Shown piece after piece: positions 47,174 through 54,770 of a stretch of 64,000 nucleotides of DNA. Below the pieces are notes generated by a model. It made no database searches. It was not told where the DNA came from and was given only the letters and a program-made list of their open reading frames with translations. Made by a program: the position numbers and the translations under genes. Source of the stretch: Candidatus Poribacteria bacterium (lineage in GTDB: Bacteria > Poribacteria > WGA-4E > WGA-3G). The stretch lies in the NCBI GenBank assembly GCA_022394755.1, contig JAGFCA010000095.1, positions 53,748 to 117,747 of the forward strand, given 5' to 3'. Position 1 is the stretch's first letter. Each line of letters opens with the position of its first letter.

Positions 47174-48178
47174 ATGGCAAGACATATAAAGACTCTACTT
47201 TTTATATTTTCATTTGCAACTTCTCTTTTATTTACTCTAACTCTATCTGCAGATATTGATATCCTGAAGCAAATCGTAGAAGCTGAACATGAACTTGATT
47301 ATGTAGGGGTAAGACTTAGAACATTTGGATCACGCACGGTCGAAGAAGTAGTTATACATGTAAGTGAGAAAGATACTTACCATAAAACTATCTCAATTCT
47401 TGGTGAAGAAAAGTCAATTGATGAAGGGAATCGACGTGAGAGAAGAGGTGGAGACAGGAGACGAGGTCGTGATAGAGAGGATAGATGGGAACGTCAACGG
47501 AGTCAATTCTCTATATCTGAAATCAAGTTAATTGCAGAGAACTATGTGCTTGAACATAGGCGATGGGGTGAAAAAATTGCAGGATATGAGACCGATATAT
47601 TAATTATAAAACCCAAATTTGAAGGTAGACCTACAAAATACATTTACTTTGCACATGAGAACCAACTCATATTAAAGGTACAGGATTTAGATGCTGCAAG
47701 TGTGTTAAGGGGGATGTTTGTTTATACACGTATTAGTTTTGATCCTGAAATCGTCGAAAAGGAATGGGATGAATTTTCTGATGAAATTAAGGTTCGACCG
47801 AGAACTTATGGAGACATTTCTATTAAGGATGCAAATAAAGTATTAAAGAAAAACTTGATTGAGCCAACATTTTTACCTTCAGGTTTTAAACTACAACACG
47901 TATATAAACACAGTTATAAAGGGAGTACCCCAATTCGATTAAAGTATACAGATGGTTTATTGGACTTTAATATTTTTGAAACACTAAAACAAGACGAATC
48001 TGATGACCGTGACCATAGGGGTTGGACTAAATTCACAGTAGGGAATACTACAGTATTTAGACATTCCAGAGGATCTACTAACGCATACAGTTGGTCAAAT
48101 AAAACGGTTAGATTCTTCTTGGCTGGTCCTATACCTTCAACTGAATCAGAAAAGATAGTTGAGTCAATGCTCAAATAA
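47174..48178 (+). CDS. RseB-like periplasmic regulator of the ECF sigma system
   Basis: 334 residues, with a signal peptide to about residue 26 (TLSA/DIDI). The N-terminal half has a MucB/RseB-like lipid-binding pattern: LDYVGVRLRTFG, the strand VEEVVIHVSEKD, and then YIYFAHENQLILKVQDLDAA. The C-terminal part starts at about 230 with EPTFLPSGFKLQHVYKH and ends SEKIVESMLK, as in RseB. An Arg/Asp/Gly-rich insertion occupies residues 87-109. RseB normally binds RseA and shields it from the first protease until misassembled envelope material appears. It is the third gene of the sigma operon, before a terminator. Confidence 0.82.
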   Translation: MARHIKTLLFIFSFATSLLFTLTLSADIDILKQIVEAEHELDYVGVRLRTFGSRTVEEVVIHVSEKDTYHKTISILGEEKSIDEGNRRERRGGDRRRGRDREDRWERQRSQFSISEIKLIAENYVLEHRRWGEKIAGYETDILIIKPKFEGRPTKYIYFAHENQLILKVQDLDAASVLRGMFVYTRISFDPEIVEKEWDEFSDEIKVRPRTYGDISIKDANKVLKKNLIEPTFLPSGFKLQHVYKHSYKGSTPIRLKYTDGLLDFNIFETLKQDESDDRDHRGWTKFTVGNTTVFRHSRGSTNAYSWSNKTVRFFLAGPIPSTESEKIVESMLK

Positions 48179-48244
48179 TTTACACGACATAAATAACCCA
48201 CATTACTCTCTACTTAAAACTTGGTAAATTAGTATATACTGTAT

Positions 48245-48277
48245 TCGCCTCCAATTTTCAGATAGGAGGCGATTTTT
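48245..48277 (+). terminator. Terminator of the ECF sigma operon
   Basis: TCGCCTCC (48245-48252) pairs with GGAGGCGA (48265-48272), with a 12-base loop, and is followed by TTTTTC. It ends the sigma/anti-sigma/RseB-like unit. Confidence 0.88.
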
Positions 48278-48309
48278 CAATTGTACGCACATGCAAAACA
48301 AGGAATCTT

Positions 48310-48888
48310 ATGACAGTTGATGATAAGTCTTTAAAAAATAAAATCACTCGTTTAGAAAATGAACTTTTTGAAAAACAAAAAGAAATAATTGAGTTAAAAA
48401 GTCAACTCAAACCTCAATTAGTACAAAATTATATGTTTTTGACTGTTGGGGAGAAGGAGATAAATCTATCTGAGATGTTTGGGAATAAAAGTGATCTGAT
48501 TGTTGTTCATAATATGGGTGTAAGTTGTCCATATTGTACAATGTGGGCAGATGGGTTTAATGGATTGTTACAACATTTGGAAAACCGCGCAGGTTTTGCA
48601 GTAGTATCTCCTGATGCACCTGATATACAGTATGAATTTGCACAAGAGCGAGGTTGGAGATTTACGATGTATTCAAGTGTCAGATCTACCTTTAGTAATG
48701 ATTTTGGGTTTAAGAATGAAGATGGATGGTTACCAGGAGTATCAACCTTTCATAGAAATAGTGATGGTGCCATATTTAATGTACAAAATGCTTATTTTGG
48801 TCCTGGAGACCTTTTCTGTTCTGTATGGCATCTATTTGATTTACTTGACAGTGGTACGGAAGAGTGGCATCCCATGTTAAATTATTAA
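48310..48888 (+). CDS. DUF899-type thioredoxin-like protein
   Basis: 192 residues. A short N-terminal coiled coil (residues 5-32, KNKITRLENELFEKQKEIIE) precedes a thioredoxin-like domain. This has LIVVHNMGVSCPYCTMWADG with a CPYC redox motif, FAVVSPDAPDIQYEFAQERG, FTMYSSVRSTFSNDFGF and GVSTFHRNSDGAIFNVQNAY. This pattern fits DUF899/AhpC-TSA-like proteins of unknown substrate. There is no signal peptide. The next gene starts 20 bases downstream. Confidence 0.82.
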   Translation: MTVDDKSLKNKITRLENELFEKQKEIIELKSQLKPQLVQNYMFLTVGEKEINLSEMFGNKSDLIVVHNMGVSCPYCTMWADGFNGLLQHLENRAGFAVVSPDAPDIQYEFAQERGWRFTMYSSVRSTFSNDFGFKNEDGWLPGVSTFHRNSDGAIFNVQNAYFGPGDLFCSVWHLFDLLDSGTEEWHPMLNY

Positions 48889-48908
48889 TGTCAATTAAAG
48901 GAGTAACA

Positions 48909-49718
48909 ATGAAATATAATCATTTCTTAATACTAACACTTCTTACAACAACACTATTTGTAATAGGAAATCTATATGCAGATAATATAAAGGATGAATT
49001 GGAGAAGTCCCCACGACACGGTGAGTGGGTAAAAATCACAGCAGCAGATAACCATGAAGTAAATTCATTTATTGTATATCCTGAAGTGAAAGAACCGGCA
49101 ACAGCAATAATTGTAATACATGAGATTTTTGGTTTAACAGATTGGATTAGACTTGTTGCTGATAGACTTGCAGCAGAAGGATTTGTCGCAATATGTCCAG
49201 ACCTATTATCAGGCATGGGTACAGATGGAGGCGGAACAGAGAGTTTTGATTCTGGTGATGATGTAAGACGCGCGATACGGGGATTGTCAACTGAACGTGT
49301 TAACACTGATTTAGATGCAGTGTATAAATATGTGCGTGATCTTCCATCGACAAATGATAAGGTTGGTGTATCAGGTTTTTGTTGGGGTGGTAGCAAATCA
49401 TTCCAATATGCAGTCGCATCTAAAGAAATAGATGCTGCCTTTGTATTTTACGGGTCTGCACCTTCAGTGGAAGATGTACCCAAGCTTTCTGCTCCTGTAT
49501 ATGGCTTTTATGGTGAAAATGATAATAGGATTAATGCTACAATTGATAGCACAAAAGATGCTGCAGATGTAGCAAATGTAAAATACGAACCAGTCATTTA
49601 CAAGGATGTTGGACATGCATTCTTAAGACGTGGTATGGATGAGAATGCCAGTGAAGCACAGAAAAAAGCTACAAAGGATGCCTGGGCGCGATGGGTAAAG
49701 CTATTAGGTGAATTATAG
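48909..49718 (+). CDS. Exported dienelactone hydrolase-family protein
   Basis: 269 residues from the ATG at 48909, with GGAG 5 bases upstream; an earlier ATG at 48864 overlaps the previous gene. A signal peptide is followed by an alpha/beta-hydrolase: IIVIHEIFGLTDWIRLVADR, AICPDLLSGMG, GVSGFCWGGSKSFQYAV with the nucleophile Cys in GFCWGG as in dienelactone hydrolases, GFYGENDNRINATID with the Asp, and DVGHAFLRR with the His. Export to the periplasm is less common in this family. The substrate is unknown. Confidence 0.88.
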   Translation: MKYNHFLILTLLTTTLFVIGNLYADNIKDELEKSPRHGEWVKITAADNHEVNSFIVYPEVKEPATAIIVIHEIFGLTDWIRLVADRLAAEGFVAICPDLLSGMGTDGGGTESFDSGDDVRRAIRGLSTERVNTDLDAVYKYVRDLPSTNDKVGVSGFCWGGSKSFQYAVASKEIDAAFVFYGSAPSVEDVPKLSAPVYGFYGENDNRINATIDSTKDAADVANVKYEPVIYKDVGHAFLRRGMDENASEAQKKATKDAWARWVKLLGEL

Positions 49719-49760
49719 TTCATAAATGATTGAATATTTCAATAAAATATAGGAATGAAC

Positions 49761-50525
49761 ATGTCATATAGACTTGATGGGAAAACTGCTATAATTACAG
49801 GTGCAGCACGGGGTATTGGAGCAGAGAGTGCAGTACTTTTTTCCAGAGAAGGTGCTAACGTTGCGATTTGGGATGTGAATACTGAACGGGGTGAAACGGT
49901 TGTCAACAAAATTCAAGAAAATGGTGGAAATGCTATTTTCTGTCAGTGTGACGTGACTGAATCTACTCAGATAGAAAATGCATCTCGAATGGTTGAGTCA
50001 AAATTTGGTAACCCAAATGTGCTATTTAATAATGCTGGAATCGCTGTAGTAGGTGAATTAGAGGAAATCACAGAGACAGATTGGGATCGACAGTACAATG
50101 TTAATGTGAAAAGTATTTATCTTGTCTCACGAACAATTATTCCTATGATGAGAAATGCAGGTGGTGGGTCAATTATTAATATGGCGAGTGAATCTGCGTT
50201 TGTCGGTTTTCCAATGCACCCTGCCTATACATCCTCTAAAGCGGCTGTCGTCCATTTATCCCGCAGTATGGCTGTTCGCTATGCAAGAGACAATATACGT
50301 GTAAATAGTCTTTGTCCAGGAACGATAAATACAGAACTATACAAAGAATTCTTACAACAACAGGATGAACCGGAAAAGATAAATAAGGAAATTGAGGATT
50401 TACATCCGTTGGGTATAGGTGAACCGGAAGATATTGCATGGGCAGCAGTCTATTTGGCATCTGATGAATCAAGATATATGACAGGAGCACCTATGCTTGT
50501 TGAAGGTGGCATTTTGTCATTGTAA
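49761..50525 (+). CDS. Short-chain dehydrogenase/reductase
   Basis: 254 residues from the ATG at 49761, with AGGA 6 bases upstream. Classical SDR: the NAD(P)-binding TGAARGIGAESA near residue 12, Asp at the end of the second strand (AIWDVN) favouring NAD, NNAGIAVVG, INMASESAFVGF with the catalytic Ser, and AYTSSKAAV with Tyr and Lys. The C-terminal PGTINTEL and GAPMLVEGG are typical. The substrate is not readable. It ends 20 bases before a bidirectional terminator. Confidence 0.9.
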   Translation: MSYRLDGKTAIITGAARGIGAESAVLFSREGANVAIWDVNTERGETVVNKIQENGGNAIFCQCDVTESTQIENASRMVESKFGNPNVLFNNAGIAVVGELEEITETDWDRQYNVNVKSIYLVSRTIIPMMRNAGGGSIINMASESAFVGFPMHPAYTSSKAAVVHLSRSMAVRYARDNIRVNSLCPGTINTELYKEFLQQQDEPEKINKEIEDLHPLGIGEPEDIAWAAVYLASDESRYMTGAPMLVEGGILSL

Positions 50526-50545
50526 TTTCTACATTATACAATCAC

Positions 50546-50579
50546 AAAAAACGGACTGGTTTTCACCAGTCCGTTTTTA
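50546..50579. terminator. Bidirectional terminator between SDR and ThuA genes
   Basis: ACGGACTGGT (50551-50560) and ACCAGTCCGT (50565-50574) pair perfectly around TTTC. The stem is flanked by AAAAA on the left and TTTT on the right, so it works for both convergent genes. Confidence 0.92.
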
Positions 50580-50647
50580 TTTATAATTATTGTATTAAAA
50601 TACGCTACAAAAACCTATTAATTTAGTATGAAATTGTAAGACGAAAT

Positions 50648-51583
50648 CTATAATGCATGATCCGAAGGCTTTAGACCCTTCTTATATGTTCCAAAACCGA
50701 AGAGTGTTGGAGAAAAATCTCCGACATAATCTACTACACTCTCATCTGGAATTTCATCTTCAATTCCCATACACCAATAACAACCATTGACAAGTAGTCT
50801 TCGGAGTCCTTCACTCTCTAAATCAACTGATGCTCCCATTGTAGTATTAAATACTCGACAGGTATTCCCTGTATCCCCAGTATAGGTTTTTATCCAAGCC
50901 ATTGGCATAGTAATGGTATCTGCTTTGGGTTCATCTGTTGGTTTCATACCTACTAACACTTGTCCGTGAACTAATACCTCTGAATCACCTGTGAGTTCTT
51001 TAATACCGTACACATCTGAGGGACCCCATACATCGGTAACCCCTTTAAGGATAGGATGGTCTTTATTTGATTCATCTATTACACCTCTTGCACTTTCATG
51101 ACCGTGGTGACCGTGATGGTTAATCCAAGTTTCACCAAGCACCTGTCTACCGTATCCACCGTCAAAGTCCTTGTTATTGAAACTATACTTTGCATAAGGA
51201 CTATCTTGGTTACGTGAATAGTTGAACGCATGTGTTGCAGTACGTAGACCCATTACAGGTTTTCCTGCATTTGTATAATCAATGATATATTTCATCTGTT
51301 CATCGGGTAGCTCACGGAAACGTGTGAACAATATCATCATATCCGCGGATTCCAAATGATGAAGTCCTGGAATATTTGTCTGGTCTTCAGGATCGATTTC
51401 GCCTGTATCAGGGTTAATTGCAAATAATACAGTGCATTTAAATCCGTGATGTGTTGATAATACCTTTCCCAACATAGGAAGTGCTTCCTCTGATCGGTAT
51501 TCCTCATCACCGCTTACCAGGACAATGTGTTTTCCATTTCCAGGTCCATCGTTTCCTTCATAAACAACCCATTCATTACTCAT
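50648..51583 (-). CDS. ThuA-like domain protein
   Basis: 311 residues, no signal peptide. The glutamine-amidotransferase-like ThuA fold is recognised from HIVLVSGDEEYRSEEALPML near residue 19, SADMMILFTRFRELPDEQMK, AGKPVMGLRTATHAF, GETWINHHGHHGHESARGVI, PILKGVTDVWGPSDVYGI and PMAWIKTYTGDTGNTCRVFN. ThuA-like proteins are common in sugar-degrading Planctomycetes and Poribacteria-type genomes; the biochemical activity is not established. The His-rich HHGHHGH may bind metal. The gene is divergent from the sulfatase gene. Confidence 0.86.
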   Translation of the reverse strand: MSNEWVVYEGNDGPGNGKHIVLVSGDEEYRSEEALPMLGKVLSTHHGFKCTVLFAINPDTGEIDPEDQTNIPGLHHLESADMMILFTRFRELPDEQMKYIIDYTNAGKPVMGLRTATHAFNYSRNQDSPYAKYSFNNKDFDGGYGRQVLGETWINHHGHHGHESARGVIDESNKDHPILKGVTDVWGPSDVYGIKELTGDSEVLVHGQVLVGMKPTDEPKADTITMPMAWIKTYTGDTGNTCRVFNTTMGASVDLESEGLRRLLVNGCYWCMGIEDEIPDESVVDYVGDFSPTLFGFGTYKKGLKPSDHAL

Positions 51584-51817
51584 ATTGATTTAATCTCCAC
51601 ATAATTAGATTTTTATCAGTATATCATATTACCGTTTATGGGTCACGTTGAATTGCCATTGATTGACATCCTCAACATAAAATGGTAAGATTTACTTCAT
51701 ATAAAGCCTAATTTGAACTTTACTTAAAACACATAAATTAAAAGATTAAGCTCAGATTAGATCAATCAATATGATTAATTGGTCTATAATTTCCAATACA
51801 ATTAGCCTATAAACTCA

Positions 51818-53224
51818 ATGTCAGTAAACCAATCACCAAACATCCTCCTCATCATGTCTGATGAACATGCCCCGATGTATAGCGGGTCTTATGGACATCC
51901 ACTTATACAAACACCAAATATGGATAGACTTGCTGAAGATGGGGTAACCTTTGAAAATGCATATTGTAATTCACCACTCTGTATGCCTTCAAGAATGTCT
52001 TTTATGACAGGTAGGTATATTCATAAGATTGGTGCATGGGATAATGCGGCACCATTACGTCCAGATGCAGTAACGTGGGCACATTACTTACGTTCTGCTG
52101 GTTATGATGTAGTCTTGTCAGGAAAACAGCATTTTGGAGGAATGGATCAATTACACGGGTTTCGGACACAACTTGCACGGGATTTACATTCGGAACGGCA
52201 ACACGGATTAATTGATTGGGAGAAAGGTACGCCACCTGCAGCCCGTCCATGGCAAGGATTGGCAGAAGCAGGACCGGGTACCACTACAGAAATTGAAATA
52301 GATGACCTTGTTGAGGAACAGGCATTAGCCTATATCCGTGACCCTGATAGGAAGGATCAGCCTTGGGCATTAAACGTATCTTTCATCGCACCACATTTTC
52401 CACTTATTGTACCAGAACGATTTTGGGATTTATATCCTCTTGATGAGATTGATATGCCGGATATTCCAGATGGTCATTTGGAAAACCAACACCCTGTTTA
52501 TAAACGTATGCGAAGTATGTTCGGATGTGTTGACTTTCCAGAGGATTTAGTACGTCGGGCACGCGCAGGATACTACGGATTAATTACCTATCTTGATGAG
52601 AAAATTGGACATCTTCTTCAGACACTGCAAGAGACGGATCAGTTAGAAAACACTATAGTTATTTATACCAGTGATCATGGAGAGATGAACGGTGAACACG
52701 GTATGTGGCGTAAATCTAATTTTTATGAAGCATCTGTCCGTGTACCACTTCAGATTATGTTTCCTGATCGTAACCACGCAGGTAAGAGGATTGATGAAGT
52801 CGTGTCCCTTGTTGATTTGACCGCTACACTGGTTGATTTCTCAGATGAGGAAGTTACAAGTCAGTTGGATGGGGATAGTCTATTACCCTTGATTCACGAA
52901 ACAGATTCGACTTGGAAGGATTACGCTTTTTCTGAATACCTTGCTCACGGTGTACAACGACCCATGGCAATGTTACGAAAAGGGAAGTATAAATACAATT
53001 ATAGTCTCGGTGATCCTTCTGAATTATATGATATACTTGAAGATCCAGAGGAATTCAACAATCTTTCGAATAATAGTGAATATCAAGAAGTCTGTAACTC
53101 ACTTGAATCAGAACTGTTAGAACAGTGGGATCCAGTTGAAATAGAAGAGCAGGTTCGTGAAAGTCAAAAAGCGCGTTTGCTAATTGACAAAGTTACGAAT
53201 GGTCAGTGGCGGAGTCGGGAATAA
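51818..53224 (+). CDS. Type I sulfatase
   Basis: 468 residues, no signal peptide. PNILLIMSDEHAPMYSGSYG supplies metal-binding Asp; CNSPLCMPSRMSFMTGRY holds the CxPSR motif whose Cys becomes formylglycine. VVLSGKQHFGG, FIAPHFPL, TIVIYTSDHGEMNGEHGMWR with the Asp-His metal pair, and SNFYEASVRVPL follow. The pattern resembles choline-sulfatase-like arylsulfatases; the sulfated substrate is unknown. Activity needs a formylglycine-generating enzyme or anSME, not seen here. No leader peptide suggests a cytoplasmic substrate. Confidence 0.93.
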   Translation: MSVNQSPNILLIMSDEHAPMYSGSYGHPLIQTPNMDRLAEDGVTFENAYCNSPLCMPSRMSFMTGRYIHKIGAWDNAAPLRPDAVTWAHYLRSAGYDVVLSGKQHFGGMDQLHGFRTQLARDLHSERQHGLIDWEKGTPPAARPWQGLAEAGPGTTTEIEIDDLVEEQALAYIRDPDRKDQPWALNVSFIAPHFPLIVPERFWDLYPLDEIDMPDIPDGHLENQHPVYKRMRSMFGCVDFPEDLVRRARAGYYGLITYLDEKIGHLLQTLQETDQLENTIVIYTSDHGEMNGEHGMWRKSNFYEASVRVPLQIMFPDRNHAGKRIDEVVSLVDLTATLVDFSDEEVTSQLDGDSLLPLIHETDSTWKDYAFSEYLAHGVQRPMAMLRKGKYKYNYSLGDPSELYDILEDPEEFNNLSNNSEYQEVCNSLESELLEQWDPVEIEEQVRESQKARLLIDKVTNGQWRSRE

Positions 53225-53292
53225 GTGTTTCCCAAATACATCATAACAAAGATAATATTTCTTAAGCATTTCTAATACTAACTCAATAGTGT

Positions 53293-54156
53293 ATGTTGAA
53301 AATCAATACAAATCTTGAAACTCGTACCAAAATACTGATTATGATGTGTTTTGGTATTCTGGTAATTCTCCTTGATAGTCCTACCGCCTTAATCTGCTGT
53401 TTCTTTACAACACTAATCCTTCTTTTTCTTTTTAAACCTACATTTAAGCAGTATAGATTAATGGTGATATTCTTATTTTTAACTACATGGGGATTGATTT
53501 ACAGCCAAGGGATGTTCTATAACATTTATCCTCGAACCGTCCTATTTACGATTATACCTGCAGAGTTGCCAATAATTGGAGAGTGGACAGGAGGTATTAG
53601 GATTTATAGAGAAGGATTATATCACGGAATAATCCAATCATTAAGGTTCAATACAACCCTTGTTCTTGGCTGTTATATAGTTTGGTCAACACAACCCCGT
53701 GATTTATTACTTGCATTTGGTCAGTTACGTATTCCTGGGGCACTTGCGTTTATGGTAACAACTGCTCTTCATTTCATACCTGTGATTGCTAATGAAGCAG
53801 CCACTGTAATACGTTCACAAAGACTACGCGGATTTCGTTACTTCCAACTGAATTTATTTAAGGTTTTTCATGGTGCGGTAAACAGCTTTAGACCTATTAT
53901 AGCGGGGAATATTCGGCATGCATCTAACCTTGGTGATTCTGTCGAAAGTCGGGGATTTTCACCTGAAAATACATCACAGAGGACATCTCTTAGAGACTCT
54001 CAAATGGAGAGATTAGATTATTGTATTCTTATCATACTTGCTATTAGCATGGTAAGTGTAATTGTGCTAAAGATTTTATATTTCTGTTATGCCAATAACA
54101 TATATTATGGGTCTTGGTTAAGAGGTGTATACACCTTTACAAGAGAGATTCTATAG
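53293..54156 (+). CDS. Energy-coupling factor transporter transmembrane protein (EcfT/CbiQ)
   Basis: 287 residues with about five to six membrane segments at about 14-50, 57-75, 115-135, 150-170 and 240-268. The two coupling-helix signatures of EcfT are seen as SQRLRGFRY and VESRGFSPE (Arg-Gly in both). ECF transporters take up vitamins or metal ions with an S component and two ATPases. Neither ATPase nor S component is adjacent, so this is a lone T component. No clear ribosome-binding site precedes the ATG. Confidence 0.83.
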   Translation: MLKINTNLETRTKILIMMCFGILVILLDSPTALICCFFTTLILLFLFKPTFKQYRLMVIFLFLTTWGLIYSQGMFYNIYPRTVLFTIIPAELPIIGEWTGGIRIYREGLYHGIIQSLRFNTTLVLGCYIVWSTQPRDLLLAFGQLRIPGALAFMVTTALHFIPVIANEAATVIRSQRLRGFRYFQLNLFKVFHGAVNSFRPIIAGNIRHASNLGDSVESRGFSPENTSQRTSLRDSQMERLDYCILIILAISMVSVIVLKILYFCYANNIYYGSWLRGVYTFTREIL

Positions 54157-54237
54157 ATTCAACTATAAGAGAAGTAATTGATACCAGTAATTATCTCTCT
54201 TGTAATTACATGAATTGTTGAATAGGTCAGTTTGAAT

Positions 54238-54756
54238 CTAACGTCCAACTTCCCATGCTAAATGTTGTAGTTCAGGACCAATCAGTTTTTCCCAAGCTAA
54301 ACGAACTGCTGCATTTGAACCTGGTGTAGAAATCACAACTTTTCCCCGATAGACGCCTGCAGTAGCACGTGATAACATCGCGGCAGCACCGACCTGATCA
54401 TAACTGAACATTCGAAAAAGTTCTCCAAAACCAGGTAAAGTCTTTTCCAATTTTCGATTGAGTACATCATAGGTAGTGTCACGTGGTGCAATCCCTGTAC
54501 CACCATTAAATATAATCACTTGTGCCTCTGTATCCGCCATTTTATCTAATACCTCTGATACTTGGTCAGGTTCATCTTTGATAATTTGATATGCAGTGAC
54601 ACCATTACCTTCTGCTTCAAGTTGCTCCCTTAGGAAATCTGCATTAGTATCAGTTTCAGGGGTACGTGAATCACTGACAGTTACAATGGCGATGGATATT
54701 GGACCTTCTTCGGCAGCGATATCTCTGTGTTGTTGTGTGCTTGTAGATGTTGACAT
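54238..54756 (-). CDS. moaB: Molybdenum cofactor protein MoaB
   Basis: 172 residues. [20 protein letters not shown] is the first motif, then [33 protein letters not shown] with the molybdopterin-binding GGTG, and [20 protein letters not shown] followed by MLSRATAGV. The C-terminal [20 protein letters not shown] is the family ending. MoaB/MogA proteins adenylylate molybdopterin before metal insertion. AGAGGA lies upstream of the ATG. The VWA gene ends 14 bases before the start, so the two may be co-transcribed. Confidence 0.92.
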   Translation of the reverse strand: MSTSTSTQQHRDIAAEEGPISIAIVTVSDSRTPETDTNADFLREQLEAEGNGVTAYQIIKDEPDQVSEVLDKMADTEAQVIIFNGGTGIAPRDTTYDVLNRKLEKTLPGFGELFRMFSYDQVGAAAMLSRATAGVYRGKVVISTPGSNAAVRLAWEKLIGPELQHLAWEVGR

Positions 54757-54770
54757 TAACTTCCTCTATT

